The position numbers were made by a program, and so were the translations under genes. The notes below the pieces were generated by a model. That model ran no database searches and was not told the origin of the DNA. It saw nothing but the letters and a program-made list of their open reading frames with translations. DNA of 64,000 bases from Toxoplasma gondii ME49 (taxonomy: Eukaryota; Apicomplexa; Conoidasida; Eucoccidiorida; Sarcocystidae), in the NCBI RefSeq assembly GCF_000006565.2, contig NC_031475.1:1695535-1759534 (forward strand), written 5' to 3'. Below are positions 1 through 13,700 of the stretch, piece by piece (position 1 is the first letter of the stretch; every line of letters starts with the position of its first letter).

Positions 1-308
1 GAGTCGTCCAAACACCTATACATCTCGTGCTCCTCTCCGCTGTCGCGACGCTCGAGAGGGCTTCTTCGAGGCAGGCTACGGTTTTCGCGTCACTCTCTTC
101 GTCTGACGGAGTTACACAGCTTTTCCAGAAAAATCCGGGGATACCAACATGCCCCGAACGAGGAAAGTTCCACCGGCTATACGCAGGCTATACGCCGGAA
201 GTCGAGGAACCTAAAGCTGTCTATATTCATATGTCTCTTCCAATCGACGTCTCCTCTACAGCTCTCTACATCATACACATGCAGGTGGATGTGCATAGAC
301 ATACATAC

Positions 309-348
<40 letters not shown>

Positions 349-2518
349 GACGTACACGAGTGGAGACAGAAGTGGGTAGAGGAGTAACTGCGGCAAAAGT
401 GTAGAGGTAAGAGAGGCAGAAGATGTGCAGCGAATACGAGAGGGAATGGAAATGTCCTCGTGGAAGACAGCGTCTCGACGTTCTTCTTCACATTGGAGGG
501 GGCGTGCGACGTTGCACTGTTGGAACTCGACACAGGCGCGGGTGAAGTCGCAAAGCGCAGATCGAGGAAGCGGCAGATTCCTGGGAACGCCTGCCTTTCT
601 CCATCGACTTCGTGAAGCAAAGTCGACGGCAGTTCTCTGGAAAACGAAAAACGGAGAAGAGTGCCCTGACGATGGCTCCGAGAGAAGTCGCAGCGCTTAG
701 AGAGGCGCGCTCCTCCCGCGCTCGCTGACTCGTGAGGCACGACCCTCAAGGCAAAACCCGATTGAAGCAACAGCGTGTTTCTGACGAACGAGGGCAAGAA
801 AAGAAGCAAGGAAAGAGGCGAGAAAAGAAGCCGTAGAAAAAGCAAGCAAAGGAGACAATCAAAGGGGAAACGACGAGGTCCGCGCTGTCGGCCAAGGGCA
901 GCTGATTGATCTACGCAGTTTCCCGCTAGGCACCCCTGAATGAGAGACAAGAGGCTCAAACGCGCCCAAAATGCGCTTGGCGTTCCACCGGCGAGCTGGG
1001 TAAGGCAGTCTCTCGTCTTCCGCATGCAGAGAAAAAACTCGCGGAAAAGAGAAAAAAGATCGGATCCCAAGAGCAGAGAACGGTATGAAGAGCCGCCGCT
1101 CTTCCGCGTTGGACGGAGGCCGCAAGACAGCGTGCGCGAGGCAGCGGACACTGCTGGATTTGCGGCAGACGAAGCCGAGACCAAGGCCTGTCATCTCGAG
1201 AAAATGCAGCTCCTCTACTCTTCTTCCTCGAGAGAAAAGCAACTACTTTTGGCGAAAAACGCGCCCGCCGCGCCACTCAGACGCTCTGTTCCCAGGTGTA
1301 CATACACAGGAGCTATCTGGCATGCCGCGCCCTTTCAGTTAGGTTTTCTGCGAAGACGTCCGAGCGGCGGTTTCCCCCTTCTTCGGGTTGTCTCAAGGAT
1401 TCGAACGCTTCTCTTCAGTTGAAGATGCTCAGACAGAAAGGAGGAAACGGCCACGTGTGCGTTGAAGGCGTTCTCTGTGATTCGAAACCTTCCACAAACC
1501 GCGTTCGGTGTCGATGCCGGCTGTCGCATAGAGTTGAGACAAGCGGCAAACACAGAAACGCCTTGGCGTCCTGCTCGCAGCTTTTTTTCCCTTTGACACT
1601 GTGCTGGGAAGCTTGTAGCACTCGAGCTACGAGAGAGTCGCAGGGTGCGGCGAAGCGTCTATTTGAAAAACCGGCACCTGCATTTACTGTCTGGACACAC
1701 ATCACGACTTCCACTTGGCGGTCTCCTTTCTAAGGCTCACATGTACGGCACACACGCACCAGAATCTTGTTAACCTGGCTCCTGTTGTGGGAAGCGGAGG
1801 ATCGCCTTTTAACTGGATCACACCTTGAAGATCCCTCTTTGCCGGATCCAAGTTCTAATGTGTTGGCAGAGCACGGTTACTATGAATATTGAAGACATCG
1901 AATCTGGGATGCGTATGACTCGACTCATGTTTGCCCGACACACAGCTTCGGTGCTTGCCAACTCCTTTCCAGGGCAACACCTTACGATGTTGTGTTCACT
2001 GTGTTCGGGAGAGGAAAAGCGAGACAACGAGAAAGGAGAGAGAGGGGAAAGAAGCGGGGAAGGTGAAGGAAAAGAGTGGCGGAAGGGTGGAAGGGCAGAG
2101 TATCAGTCAGGAGATTCGTTTCAGCGAGTTACTCTTCGAGTTTGAGGGCCTTACGCGTCGACAACAGGGAAGGTGTCCACAGCATGCGAGACCGAGCTCA
2201 ACCTAACTGGAAGGACACTTTCGGAAGCCCAAAGAACTACCATAAATCGGCATTTATAATTTTTTTCTGGGGTGTACGGAGTGTTGATTGCACCCAAGAC
2301 GATGATACTGATAAAACTAGCATCTGAGCAGTTCTTTTCACTCGCTCATAATACAATTGATGCACAGGAAACTGCTCTTCGTGATTCCGCTGTCTTTTTT
2401 TCCCTTCCTCGAATCAGCTTGAGAGGTGCCACATGCAAAAGAACTGCAGTAAATGCATGCCTTGTCATGCATTGTGCTGAAAAGGGAGGGGTTGCCTAGA
2501 GCTCTACACGCTCACATA

Positions 2519-2555
<37 letters not shown>

Positions 2556-4700
2556 TTATACGTAGACCAACATGTGCATGGGTATAAGTATTTATAGAAA
2601 TACATGTGTGTACATAGTTTGTTGTAGATGTACCGATACCCTTTGAACACTTAGGGAGAGTGGAGAAGACATCTGTGGGCCTGCCGCACTCTATTTAACG
2701 ATCGATGTGTACGCAGAGTTGCATGTACACACGGGGTGCTGCAACAAAACCGCTAATCTGCGGACTTCTGAGATAAAATAAAGCGAAACTCACAGACATG
2801 CAGAAGTAGTCGTGAGTATTGTTGTAGCTCTACGTATCTGCATTTAGAAACGTTCTCGTATGCAAGCTTCTAAATGTATATACGTCTACATAAACATTTC
2901 TCATTTGAAAATCGGGTTTGCTGGATGTTGGAGACTCTGCAGCAGAAGGCAGGTGGCGAGCGCGTGACGAATTGAATGAAAAATCTGTTTTTTTCCTCAA
3001 GTGCACACCACATTTGCTTCACACAGCTGTGGATTTAACCTGTTTTTTTGTACCCTTTCTTCATGTGCATCTACATAAATGCATCTCTCTCTGCATACAT
3101 ATACGCCCACTATTTTTCCGTATACACATATATAACCTCTATCTCTACAGATGGTTTCTTACGTCTGTCCCTCTCTCTTCACAAGTCTGTCTGTATACAA
3201 GAACGTCTCTTTTGTTTTTTCTCTCTCTGTCTGTACGGCTCTTTCGAAGCGTACATGTATTTCCCGAGGTCCGTATGTCTCCTCCCTCTTTGTTGCGCGC
3301 AGTTGAAGGAGACTACAGCACGAGATGTTTACATCGAAGAGAGACAGTGTTTTTTCTTTGTTCCCAAGAACCGCGAGAAAAGAACTATGAGACGGTCGGT
3401 TCTTCCGTGATAGCTTGAGATGCATTAGAAACATGTTGCTCTCGCGTTGGCCGTGACGACTTGTGTGCAAGGGGATGGGGGTATCGTGAGGAAGGCATCT
3501 GGAGATTTTTTGGGTCGAGGCGCTTGCCTGTAGGAGTCTCTGCATTTGAAACAAATCTGTTGAGTTGCATTGTTTCAGACTCATGCGGTTTTGTACCGGC
3601 CTCCTCCTCTTCACTTTCAGGGCCTTGCTGCTTCGCACAAACAAGGACGCATCCCACGCTGGGTTGCCGCCGGCAACATTTGGGTTTGCATGTTCTGCTC
3701 CTCGGGAGAAATTCGTCTCCTTCTTTCTCTTTCTGTTCGCAAGAATCTCTTTCTCTGTCCAGACGGTCTCTTCTGTCTATCCCATTGGTTTCCCCGCTTT
3801 TTTTCTCTTCAGGCGTTTGTCTGAAACCCCCAGAACATCTCTTGTTCGCTGCGAGACGACTTGCTTTCTTTTCTACGCGTCCGTTCTTCTACTCTTTTCT
3901 TCGCTTCTTTCTCTGGTTGTTTCTCCGTTTCTCCTACCTTTTCTTTCTTCTTTTTTTCTTTCTTCTTCTTTCTCGCCGTCCTTCTTTGCAGACCTCTGTC
4001 TACCGTTGTCTCCGCCGTTTCCGCTCCTTTCTGCTGTCCCGGTGTCGCGAAGAGAGGAGGGGCGACGTCTCTCTCGCCGTCGGCATTCTGCCCTTCCTCA
4101 GTGTGAATGCAGCCTTTCAGCTCTTTCTTCTCCCCCTTTTCTCCATGTTCGCGCTTTCCCTCGCCGGTTGTTGGTATGCGCTCTAGTCGGGTGTCTCCTC
4201 GGCCGCGAGCGCCGCCTGTCTCTCTCGAGTGTCGTCTCTCTGTTGTCTGTTCTGTCCGTCGCTAGCGCTCTCCTCCCTTTTGTTCACGAACCAGGGAGCG
4301 ACATCCCAAATCATTGAACTCGATCAGCGCGCGGGGCTCTCCAGAGAGGCAACCTCTGTGTCGTCGTCTATACAGCGCGGGGCGCAGACTCGCGTCGATG
4401 CGCCACCCCATTTGACCAGGGGCGTAGACAAACTAAAGGGAGACGAGAAAGAAAGAAGGAGACTCAACGTCCGGGCGGCTCTGCGTCTGCCTTAACCCAC
4501 ATCAGTCGCACTCAGAGGAACAGACGGTGGGGATCTCACGCAGGCGAACCTTGTTTCTCCGTTTTTCTCTCGGATCTTCATCTGCTTCTCTCTCGCCAGA
4601 CGGCACACAGAGGAGAGAGACGAGGAGGTCAGAGGTCAGAGGTCGCCAGAGCGAGCGGTCGAGGACGAGACAACGACGTCGAGAGAGAGCTAGAGAGAAG
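1..4700. other. Left spacer, no supported gene
   Basis: I find no gene here. Several overlapping open frames on both strands around 180-1740 are mutually exclusive and none resembles a known family. A (TA)n tract lies at about 312-347 and a second at about 2520-2552, with an AT-rich stretch to about 2900. From about 3600 to 4280 the + strand is strongly pyrimidine-rich (long TTTCTTCTTT runs), which is common upstream of coccidian genes and could be the promoter and leader of the SR-rich gene that starts at 4701. An open stretch at 4300-4493 ends in a stop and could only be leader sequence. Confidence 0.5.
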
Positions 4701-7700
4701 ATGAAGAAGAGGAAAGCCGCCCGACGGGAGGAAGAGGAAAGGTGAGGACTGAGGGGGGCAACCACAAATTTAGTAGACGCCATTGACGGTGAACACAAGT
4801 GGAGCAGAGCCAACGCGCGAAGGGGCGACGAAGACAGAGAAAAAAGAAGGTTCTGGAGGGTGCGGCATGCCAGACAAAAGGCGTGAGGAAACGGCGGGGA
4901 CGAGAGCGAGAAGGAGAGAACAAGAGAGAAGTTCGTGCTTTCTTCTCAAGGTTCGGAATCGACGGTGGACACTCCCGTGAGTTTTACACCCTTTTCATTA
5001 TCCCCCGATCGTCTCTTTCTTTGCAGGCCTCGACTGACAATCTCTTGGCCAGTGGGAGAAGCGAGGCTCTGAGAGCTTGTCACGTTCGACGCCTCCGCCT
5101 CGAAGCTTCTCACATGCGCAAAGTTGTCTCTGCTCTTCTCCACATTTTCGTCTTTGTTCTCCCGCACTCGCTGTCGTTCTTCCCTCACTTCTCAGAGGGG
5201 CTCGGTGAAGACCCGAAAGAGCACCGAGAGGAACACACCAGACAGAAGAAGCGGAGTCGACTCGAGCGAGTCCTCTCGGTCCGACTGGGCTTGACGAGGT
5301 TCCGGAAGAATCTCTTCTTCGCAATGGTGAGAAAAAGAAGAATCCTGGGGAGGGGGGGGCTCTGGAGAGGGAAAGGTGACAAGCTGACCTTGCGTTCGTC
5401 TCTCCGTTTCCGGTGGAGAAGGCGGAGCGGAAAAAGTCTTTCTCGACCTCTCGTTTGTCCAGGCGTTTCAACACCGAAAACGTTCTCAGATTCTGGCCCT
5501 GTTCTTCCTCTCTGTGTTGCCTTTGCCTTTCTCTGTCGTGTCTCCTGTTTGCCCTTGTTCCCGCTTCCTTCTCCTCCTTCTGTGTGTCTCTCCCCTTCCC
5601 CCGCCGTCTGTCTGCTCTCTGAAATCCGAGAAGGCGTCACGCAGCTTCTGCCTCTCAACTTCCCCTCAACGCCGTGTAGCGACATGGAACTTCTCCGAGT
5701 GACCTTCTGGAGAAGAGTTGACAGTCTGGTCGAGTTTTTCTTTATCGTGAACACTGTCCTAGCGACAGGCAAACACTGTGGAGTTGGTGGAAGCAACGCG
5801 CGTCCCCCTCCTTTTTTTCTTCTCAGGCGGACTCGCGTTTCGGGACGCGAGAGTCTCCACGAACCCACTCTTCTCGTTCTTCGCGACCCCTCTCGCTGTC
5901 TCCGCCGAGAGGAGACACGCGCCCGTCGTCGCCGTACACCTTTCGGGGCTTTCCACATGGGCCTTCCCCACATGGGCCTTCCCCACATGGGCCTTCCCCA
6001 CATGGGCCTTCCCCACATGGGCCTTCTCCACGTGGGTCTTCCCCACATGGGCATTCCCCACATGGGCCTTCTCCACATGGGCCTTCTCCACATGGGCATT
6101 CCCCACATGGGCCTTGCTCCGGTGTCTCCTTCGGAGGCGCGGAGGTGCCGCCGTACCCTCCCTCTTTTCCTTTCGCGCCGTACGAAGAAGAGCGGAAGAA
6201 AGGGTGTGTTCTGACAGCGAGCAAGTACTCCAGCACCCCACTCGCGCCTGGAAGGCCCTTCCCGTGCGGGCGAGGCGGCTCTGCAGGCCCCGACGCGGCC
6301 TTCGCGTACTCTTCTGTCTCCTTTCCCTTTCAGCCTCTTCGGCGCCCCGGGAGCACATGCACCCTGCGACCTTCTCCCTCGTTCCTCTCTGAAGCAGCCG
6401 GGGGGCGAGGCCCGAGCCGCAGAGAAGGAGACAGAGACAGAGACGCCTGGTGGTCCGGCGAGACTTGCCCGAGAGAAGGCGAAAAGAGCAGAAGGTGAGA
6501 GACCGCGACCAAGGCCGCAGACACGGTGGCAAGACCGACACAGAGAGAGAGAGAGAGAGAGAGAAGGGTGGAGGAAAGGGCGTGAGGAAGGAAGGCGCAA
6601 AGGTGTGGAAGACGAAGGGAAAAGGATATGAAGGTAAAGTGAGGGGGAACGGACACCCCAGAGTAAACGAGCAGGATGTTCTTTGGTAAGGACAGGAAAG
6701 ACGAGTCTGTGCTTCGTAAGAAGATCGAAGAGAGAAACGCAGGACGTTCTCCTTTTTTCTTACTTCCCGCCCTGTTTGTTTCTTGTTTCTCCTGTCCTTG
6801 CAGTCGCAGCGTGAGCAACATCAGTAGTCGCAGCGCGAGTTCTCTCTCTCCGCCTTCTTCTTCGTCCACTTCTTCTGGCACCTTCGCTCTCGCCAAGAAC
6901 GCGCGCGGCCGGAAAGAACCACGAGAACGCGAGGGGCGAGCCAGAGGGCGAGGAGACACCGAGGAGAGAGAAGCACCTCCCCGGCCAGGGCCTGTCGTGC
7001 CTGTTCGTCTTGTCTCGGGTCCCCGACGAGAAGATGCAACTCACGGGAGGCGAGCGGAAGGCCGAACGGAAGGCCGAACGGAAGGAAACCTCGGAGGACA
7101 GAGTGAGGGGAACAACGCGAGAGGGGGGACGGAGTCTGTGGCCTCGCCTTCTCGGCCCGCTGGTCGAGGACAAGGAGACGCAGAGCGACGCGAGAGAGAG
7201 ACGACTCGCAAGGGGACGCGGCGGCGGGAGAACGAAGGGAATGACACAGAGAAGGACGAAGCCGGAGACATGCCACCACGGCATGCAGCTGAGGACGCCG
7301 GAGAGACTGCCTCGAGAAAATCTGAAGCAGCAGATCTCGCAGCGAAAGAGGCAAACCCCGCGAGTCCAGAGGCAACGCAGACGCAGCCTGGAACTCGCCT
7401 GTCGGCTCGTGTCGACAAGGCAGACTTAGCCTGTACTCGAGGCACCGCAAGTGACTCTTCTTCGTCGTCTTCCTCTTCTTTTGTGTGTGTGAAACAAGCG
7501 GTCGACGAGGTGCCTGGCGAGGCAGGCGACCGATCTGGGTCTTCTCATGTCGCTGTGGGGTCGAGGGCTCCTTCGCTAAATGCCATGGCGTCTCGTCGTT
7601 CAGGGTCTCCAGCGTCGAAGGCCTCTTCCACTTCCTTTCTCTCGGAGTGCGAAGCCGAAGACAGAGAAGGGGAGTCGAACTTCCGTTCGGCCTCACCTGT

Positions 7701-10700
7701 CTCTGTCCGTCGCTCGCGGTCTCCGGTTTCACCCTTCCGCGGGCCGGTAGAGCCCAAGGCTCGGCGACACCCCTTCGCCGACCGCGCGCTTCCCCCGCGG
7801 CGGGCCTCTCCCAATGCCCTCGACAGGAGACGCGTACCGTTCGGGGGCTGCATGCGGCCGCGGGAGGGTGACTCTCGGAGTATCATCGATTTCGAGGCGT
7901 CGCGCCATCTGAACGCCCTCCCTCAAACCTTCTCCCCAGGCCGAAGGGCACCGGCTCCGCTGCATGCGCGCCAGGGCCTGCGGGGCGAGGCTGGTCTCTC
8001 TCGCGCGTCCTCGCGGTCGCCGTCTCCGCTGGGGAGCTCCGAGCGAGCAGAGTCGCGGGAGCGAGAGGCCTCTCGGTCGCTGCGGAAGTTTGGGGACCCA
8101 CTCGACGAAGCGGCTGCGTTCCCGCTGCGGAGACTGGGCCTGGAGGCGAGGTTTGAACCTGAGACAAACTCGAGGTTCTCCTCGCGGGACCGCGACCGCA
8201 GACTCGAAGACGAACGCCGACGCGTAGGCCTACACTCTGCGCATGCAGTGCAAGCATTTGGGGCTGCTGGAGGGTACGAAGAGGCGCCGCGCTCTTCTTC
8301 TCGCGAGAGACCTATCGACGAGCGCCGGCGGAGTGTGGAGGATCGCTCGACTTCTCTGGGGAGAGACCGGCCGCGGAAGAGACCATACGCATGCAGCCTT
8401 GGATCGAGTTTCCGCGAATGTGCTGACGAGGAACAAAGTCGCCTCAGAGAGGAGGAGCGACAGTTTGGGTCCTCACGCCCGTTTGTACGGCCTCTCCTGC
8501 CTGCAGAGCCTGGATTCGGTCAGTCTCAAAGTCTCCCGCGCATCATCCCGCCCCCCGCGTTCTTCCCCAACTTTGGGCTGAACAGCGGAAGCGCGTTCCC
8601 CGCCTACTCGCGACTGCCGCCTCTCCTGCCGTCGCCAGACGCCGGACTCAGTCGCTTCCTCGCATGCGCCAGTTCGCCAGACACACGCTTCGGACCTGCG
8701 CGCGGAGACCCTCGAGAAGCAGAACGCGGCAGGCGAGACTCGGGCGGACTGGACCGGATGGAAGGCCGACTCGAAGACTGCAGAGACCTGGACGATCCGC
8801 CGAGGCGCCCGAGGGCTTCGGCTTATATTCGGAGACGCTCAACCTCGCCTTTCCGGGGCTCGCCTGCGTCGCCCGTTGTGCTGGGCAGGGAGCGGGAGGA
8901 CGCGTTCCGGGACCGGAGGAGGGAGGAGGGAGATTGCGGGCCGCATGGCTTCGACGAGGACGAGAGACCGGGAAGAAGGCGAAGAGAAGCAGGACAGGCT
9001 GCGGCTGCGCTGCCTCCGCTGCTGCCCTCACCGCCGTACAGGAGTTTCTCGCCTGCGAGACGCCGGGAAACGCTGAGCGGTCGAGGAGCCAGGAGCGCCC
9101 AGGCGAAGGTCGAAGTAGCGCCTTGTCTCCTTGGCCGCGACGGAGACACCCAGCCGGCAACGCGGTCTGCACGAGTCAACGAGCGCAGCAGCAGAAACCG
9201 GTCGCCCTCGGCCTGCTCTTATCGGAGCCGGTCGCAGGCCTCTGAAGCGTCGCCGAGAAGCACCCGCAGAGCCCGGGGCTTCCTTGGGTCTTCCGCGCAT
9301 GCGGGACCGTTGCGAGACGCAGAAGAAGCCGGCGAAATGGAGAGAGAGAAGGCTCGAGAGAAGAAGCGAGAGCGGGAGAGAGACAGCGATGGAGAGTTCG
9401 AGAGAGAGGAAAGAAGAAGGCCTTTCGAGAGGCCGAGGGGTGCCCGCACCTTGTCTCTGGAGAAAGAAGAAGAGGAACGGAGAGAGGGCAAAAAGCGAGA
9501 GTCGAGGCGAGACGAGAAAGACGACGGAGAAGACGGAGGAGAAGGCTTTCAGGGACGAGGACGAAGCCGCAGTCTCCTCTCGGCAGTCGACCCGGAAGGC
9601 GAGGCGGTGCCGGCCGCGTCCGCGGGCCGGTGGCGAGGAGGAAGAAGCGAGAACGGGGGAGAGGAAGGCCGGAGAAGCGGCCAAGGGTGTCCGGACCTCG
9701 AGAGACAAAGGAAGGCTTCTCTGTCTCCGTTTTCAACTTCGTCACGAGACGGCCGAGACAGAATCCGCGAGCGACAAGGCCGAGACAGAGATGAACCGTC
9801 GGGGTCCTACGGTGCGGAGCGACGCGGCGCGAGAGGTCGCGAAAAAACGAGGAGACAAGACACCTTGTGGGAGGGCGAGGGGGCACCCTCCGGAAAAGAC
9901 AAGCTACCTTGGTCTGGTTCACGGAGGTCCTCCCTCGCTTCACTACCTGACAAAGAACGAGGCAGAGAAGAAGCGCGAGCAAGAGAAGGACGAGGACGAG
10001 AAGACAAACGAGGAAGAGAAGACAAGCGAGGAAGAGAAGAGAGGAGACGTCGGCGGCTGTCGAGCACAGGAAGCGAGTTGGGAGGCCTTGCGAGTCGAAG
10101 CAGACGGGGATCTGCTTCTTCCTTTGTTTATGAGAGAAAAGAAGCTAAGCGTCGTTCGTCTCGGTCACCGTCATCTGCGTCTTTCATTTCGGGAGCCCCA
10201 GTCGGCCGCCGCGCGGGAGAGAAAGAACGGAGACTCGAGGGAGAGATTCCATCCACGAGGAAGAAGATGGAGCGCGACAGAGACAGTCCAGAGCCTCATG
10301 GAAGAGAGCGCGACGACGCCGGGCGGGCGGCGCGGGGGCGAGGCGACGCAGACGAGCGAAAGAAGGCGAGAGAGGCGCTGGAAGCGAAACAGACTCTGGA
10401 GGCGTCCGAGACGCGGCTCGGCGCAGGCGATGCCGACGGATCCCGGAAGCGCGAGCGAACGAACGTCGACGGGAGGACGTTGAGGAAGCGAGGAAAACTC
10501 GACAGACTTTCCTCCGCGTCGCTTTCTTCGTCGTGTACAGCTGAAGACAACGCGCGATTCGCGAGGGGCTTCTCCCGATCGCCGTCTGTGAAAAGCCGAG
10601 GAGAGAGGCGAAGACGGAGAAGTTTGGAGGCGACCGCCGAGCCTACGTCTGCTTTTGGCGCTTCACGACAAACTGGCGCGGACCGAGCTTCTCTTGGAAG

Positions 10701-13700
10701 AGACGAGGAAGCGTGGACGGGCAGCGGCCGTCTCCCGCCCCAGCGGCCGTACTTGATGATTCGCCGAAGCGGCGACGAAGACGAGTTGGAGCGGACTGCA
10801 TGCAGGGACGGAGACACTTTGGAGACGGGCGAGACAGGGACGAGAAAGCGGCTCGTCGCACGCCTTAGAGAGGCAGACCGGGCATCCCGCTCGCAGTCGC
10901 GAGGGCCGGAAAGGCCGTCAGGCGGCGGTCTCGCGGAGTCCAGGAAGGGAGAGAGACGGAGACACTTGTTATCGCCTTTGCGTCCTGAGTCTCCGGAGCG
11001 CCGCCCTTCCTCGCAGCGAAGACTGCGAGAGAGCGACGACGGAGAAGACGCAAGAGAGGGAAGAAGCGCGTTTCCTCGGGGGCGCTCGCGGTCTTTTTCA
11101 GGCTCGCGAGGCGAAGAAAAAGACAGCGCGAGTCGCCCAGGCACTTTGCGCAGGGAGAGAGCGGAGTCAGGAGAGGAGCGAGGGCGACGAGGAAAGCAGA
11201 GAGATGACTTTTATCACAAGCGAGCGCGAACGGTTTCGCTGTCTCGGTCTCGGAGTCCGCCCTCCCCCCCGTCACCGGAGGCCGCTCGGTGGTCGCCTGT
11301 CTCGTTTCCACGTCGCTTTGGACATGGAGGCGACGCGAGCGAAGAGCGGCTCTCAGAAGAGCGAGACAGACGACAAGGTGCAGGCTTCCCCTCGCCGTCT
11401 CGTGCTGACTCGCAGGGCTCCTGCCTGCGGATGTCGACCTTCCGCGAGACCGGCGCTCCTGCCGAGCGTCGACTCACTTCTCAGGGATCCACCTCCCGCA
11501 TTCACGAAGAGCGAGAAGAGCTCTTCCTCGAACAGGAGTTGCTCGGTGAAGAGAGAGAGCGCAGAGAGGGCGCGGACGGCGAAAAGCGTGGGTCGCGGCT
11601 CTGCGGGGCCTTTTTGCGGCGCGGCTCCGACGGAAAGAGATCCGCGAGGCTCCTGGAAGAAGAGCGACCTCGGGAACGCGCCGCACATGCAAACCTCTCG
11701 GCGCGGCACCCGGGAGACTCCGGATTCCACGAAGACGGCGACGAGCACTCGGGAGTGTCTCCGCTGGCTCGAAGGCTCCTGGACGGTTGGGCCCTGCGGG
11801 GCGGAGTCCCGGGAGGGTGCGAGGAAGGAGACCGGAGACAGCTCGCAGAGGGTCGGGAAGATGACGGGGAGAGGTCGAAGATGGCCGAGCGCCGCCGGCG
11901 CTTCAACGAACTCAAGCTTTCGTCTTTCTCGCGCCGGAGCAAGTCGCCGTCCGCATGCGGGGAGGCGCGCGGGGTGGGGACCCGCGAAGAGGTCCATCGC
12001 GGGCGCAGACACGCAGAGGAAGAGACCTTCATTGACGGCAGAGACAAAGAGCGGCAACTGTCCGACAGAAGACTTGAGGACAGACGCAGAGTCGCCCCGG
12101 AGGAACAGGGCCTTCTAGGTCCCCCCCCTGACGGTGAGTCGTTTCTCCTTTTGAAAAGGATTCAAAGATTCAAAGATTCAAAGAAAGTTGGCGCCTTTCA
12201 CGCGTTCCTTTGTGGCTTTTCGCGGTGCCTGTGGCGCTTCTCTGGGTCGCCATGATTCTGCAGGGTGTCGTAACGAGAGGAGTGACAACGCAGGACTCTG
12301 GAAGTCTCCGTTTCCTCAGGCGTTTCTCATTCGCAGTTCGTTCTGAAATTCCTTCTGCCTAACGTTTTCCTCTGCCTAACGTTTTCCTCTGCCTAACGTT
12401 TTCTTCCTCTGCCTAACGTTTTCTTCCTCTGCCTAACGTTTTCCTCTGCCTAACGTTTTCTTCCTCTGCCTAACGTTTTCCTCTGCCTAACGTTTTCTTC
12501 CTCTGCCTAACGTTTTCCTCTGCCTAACGTTTTCTTCCTCTGCCTAACGTTTTCTTCCTCTGCCTAACGTTTTCTTCCTCTGCCTAACGTTTTCCTCTGC
12601 CTAACGTTTTCCTCTGCCTAACGTTTTCCTCTGCCTAACGTTTTCCTCTGCCTAACATTTTCCTCTGCCTAACGTTTTCCTCTGCCTAACGTTTTCTTCC
12701 TCTGCTCGACTTGTGTGTGCTCTGCTCTCGAGAATATGTCTCCTTTCATCTCTCTTTCGCGCATGTCTTGGTCTCGCTCGCGTCTTCCCGTCGGTGAGTT
12801 TTTCCTGCGATGCCACTCGAGGGGTACGGGCGTCCGTTTGCGCTGTAGTGTCTGTGTTCACTTTTGCGTTTTTCTCCACTTCCCCAGTTCTTCTGTCGAA
12901 CGTCTTGTTGTGTGACTTCTTCGTTCTGCTCGCAGCACCAGGCTTTGCTCCAGCCTTGGGCGCGTTTGGGTCCTTTTCTGCGTTTTCCTTCTCGCACTCC
13001 TCGTCTGCGCCGCCCTTGCTCCTGCGTCCGCCGCAAGCGGTGCTTTGTCCGGGATCCTCCTCGTTCGATTCTTTCTCGCCAGGACCCGCAGGACCTTCTC
13101 ACGGCGACTTGGGGACGGTCGCTGCTGGCGCGGCTCTGCGCCCACACTCGCCCTCTCGGCCTGCGCCGCCTCCGGTGCCTCCCCTGGGTTCGCCTGTTCC
13201 GGCGCTCGGCAGTTCGCGCATGCACTCGCAGCAGAGTCGCGGCTTGCGTGAAGAAGAAAAGGAGAGGCGACGCGCCCGCACAGCCTTTGTGTCTGTCTCC
13301 GTCGTGGACATCTGCACTGGGAAGGTTGGAAAGGCCGAACCCAGGCCCCCACACGCTCCTGCGCAGGACCACAAGGCCTTTCTGCGCCTCTTCCGAGCGT
13401 AAGAGATGGAGGACAGATCGACGAAGTCGTGGAAAGAGCGGCCTGTGTGTTTGTGCGTTCGTAGAGCATTTTTGTCGCACGTTTCGGTGGCTGGAGACTT
13501 CCTGTCCGTTGAAGCGTTGCCGCGCGCGCTTGTCTTCGCGCGCGCTTGTCTTCTCTTTCCTTCGATGGTGCGTCCTCGGCGACGGGGCCGAGGTTTTCTT
13601 TTGGAGACTTCTCAGTCGTTGATTTCTGTCCTCGCTCCTGTGCAAAGCGCGTTGCCTCGCTCAGCAGAGACAGCGCTGCGTTGAGTCTCTTGTCGCTGTC

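Noticed and set aside
177..1742. Overlapping frames of 100-335 codons near the left edge
   Set aside because: They overlap on both strands, show low-complexity composition, lack family resemblance, and one runs through a TA tract.
4799..6600. Two opposed 471-codon frames and a 260-codon frame with (MGLPH)n, (MWGRP)n or (HVGKA)n repeats
   Set aside because: They are generated by a stop-free 15-bp repeat whose length is a multiple of 3. Flanking peptides are not protein-like and the region is intronic in the model.
12358..12704. CRISPR-like array
   Set aside because: The copies are directly contiguous with no spacers, in a eukaryotic intron; it is a minisatellite.
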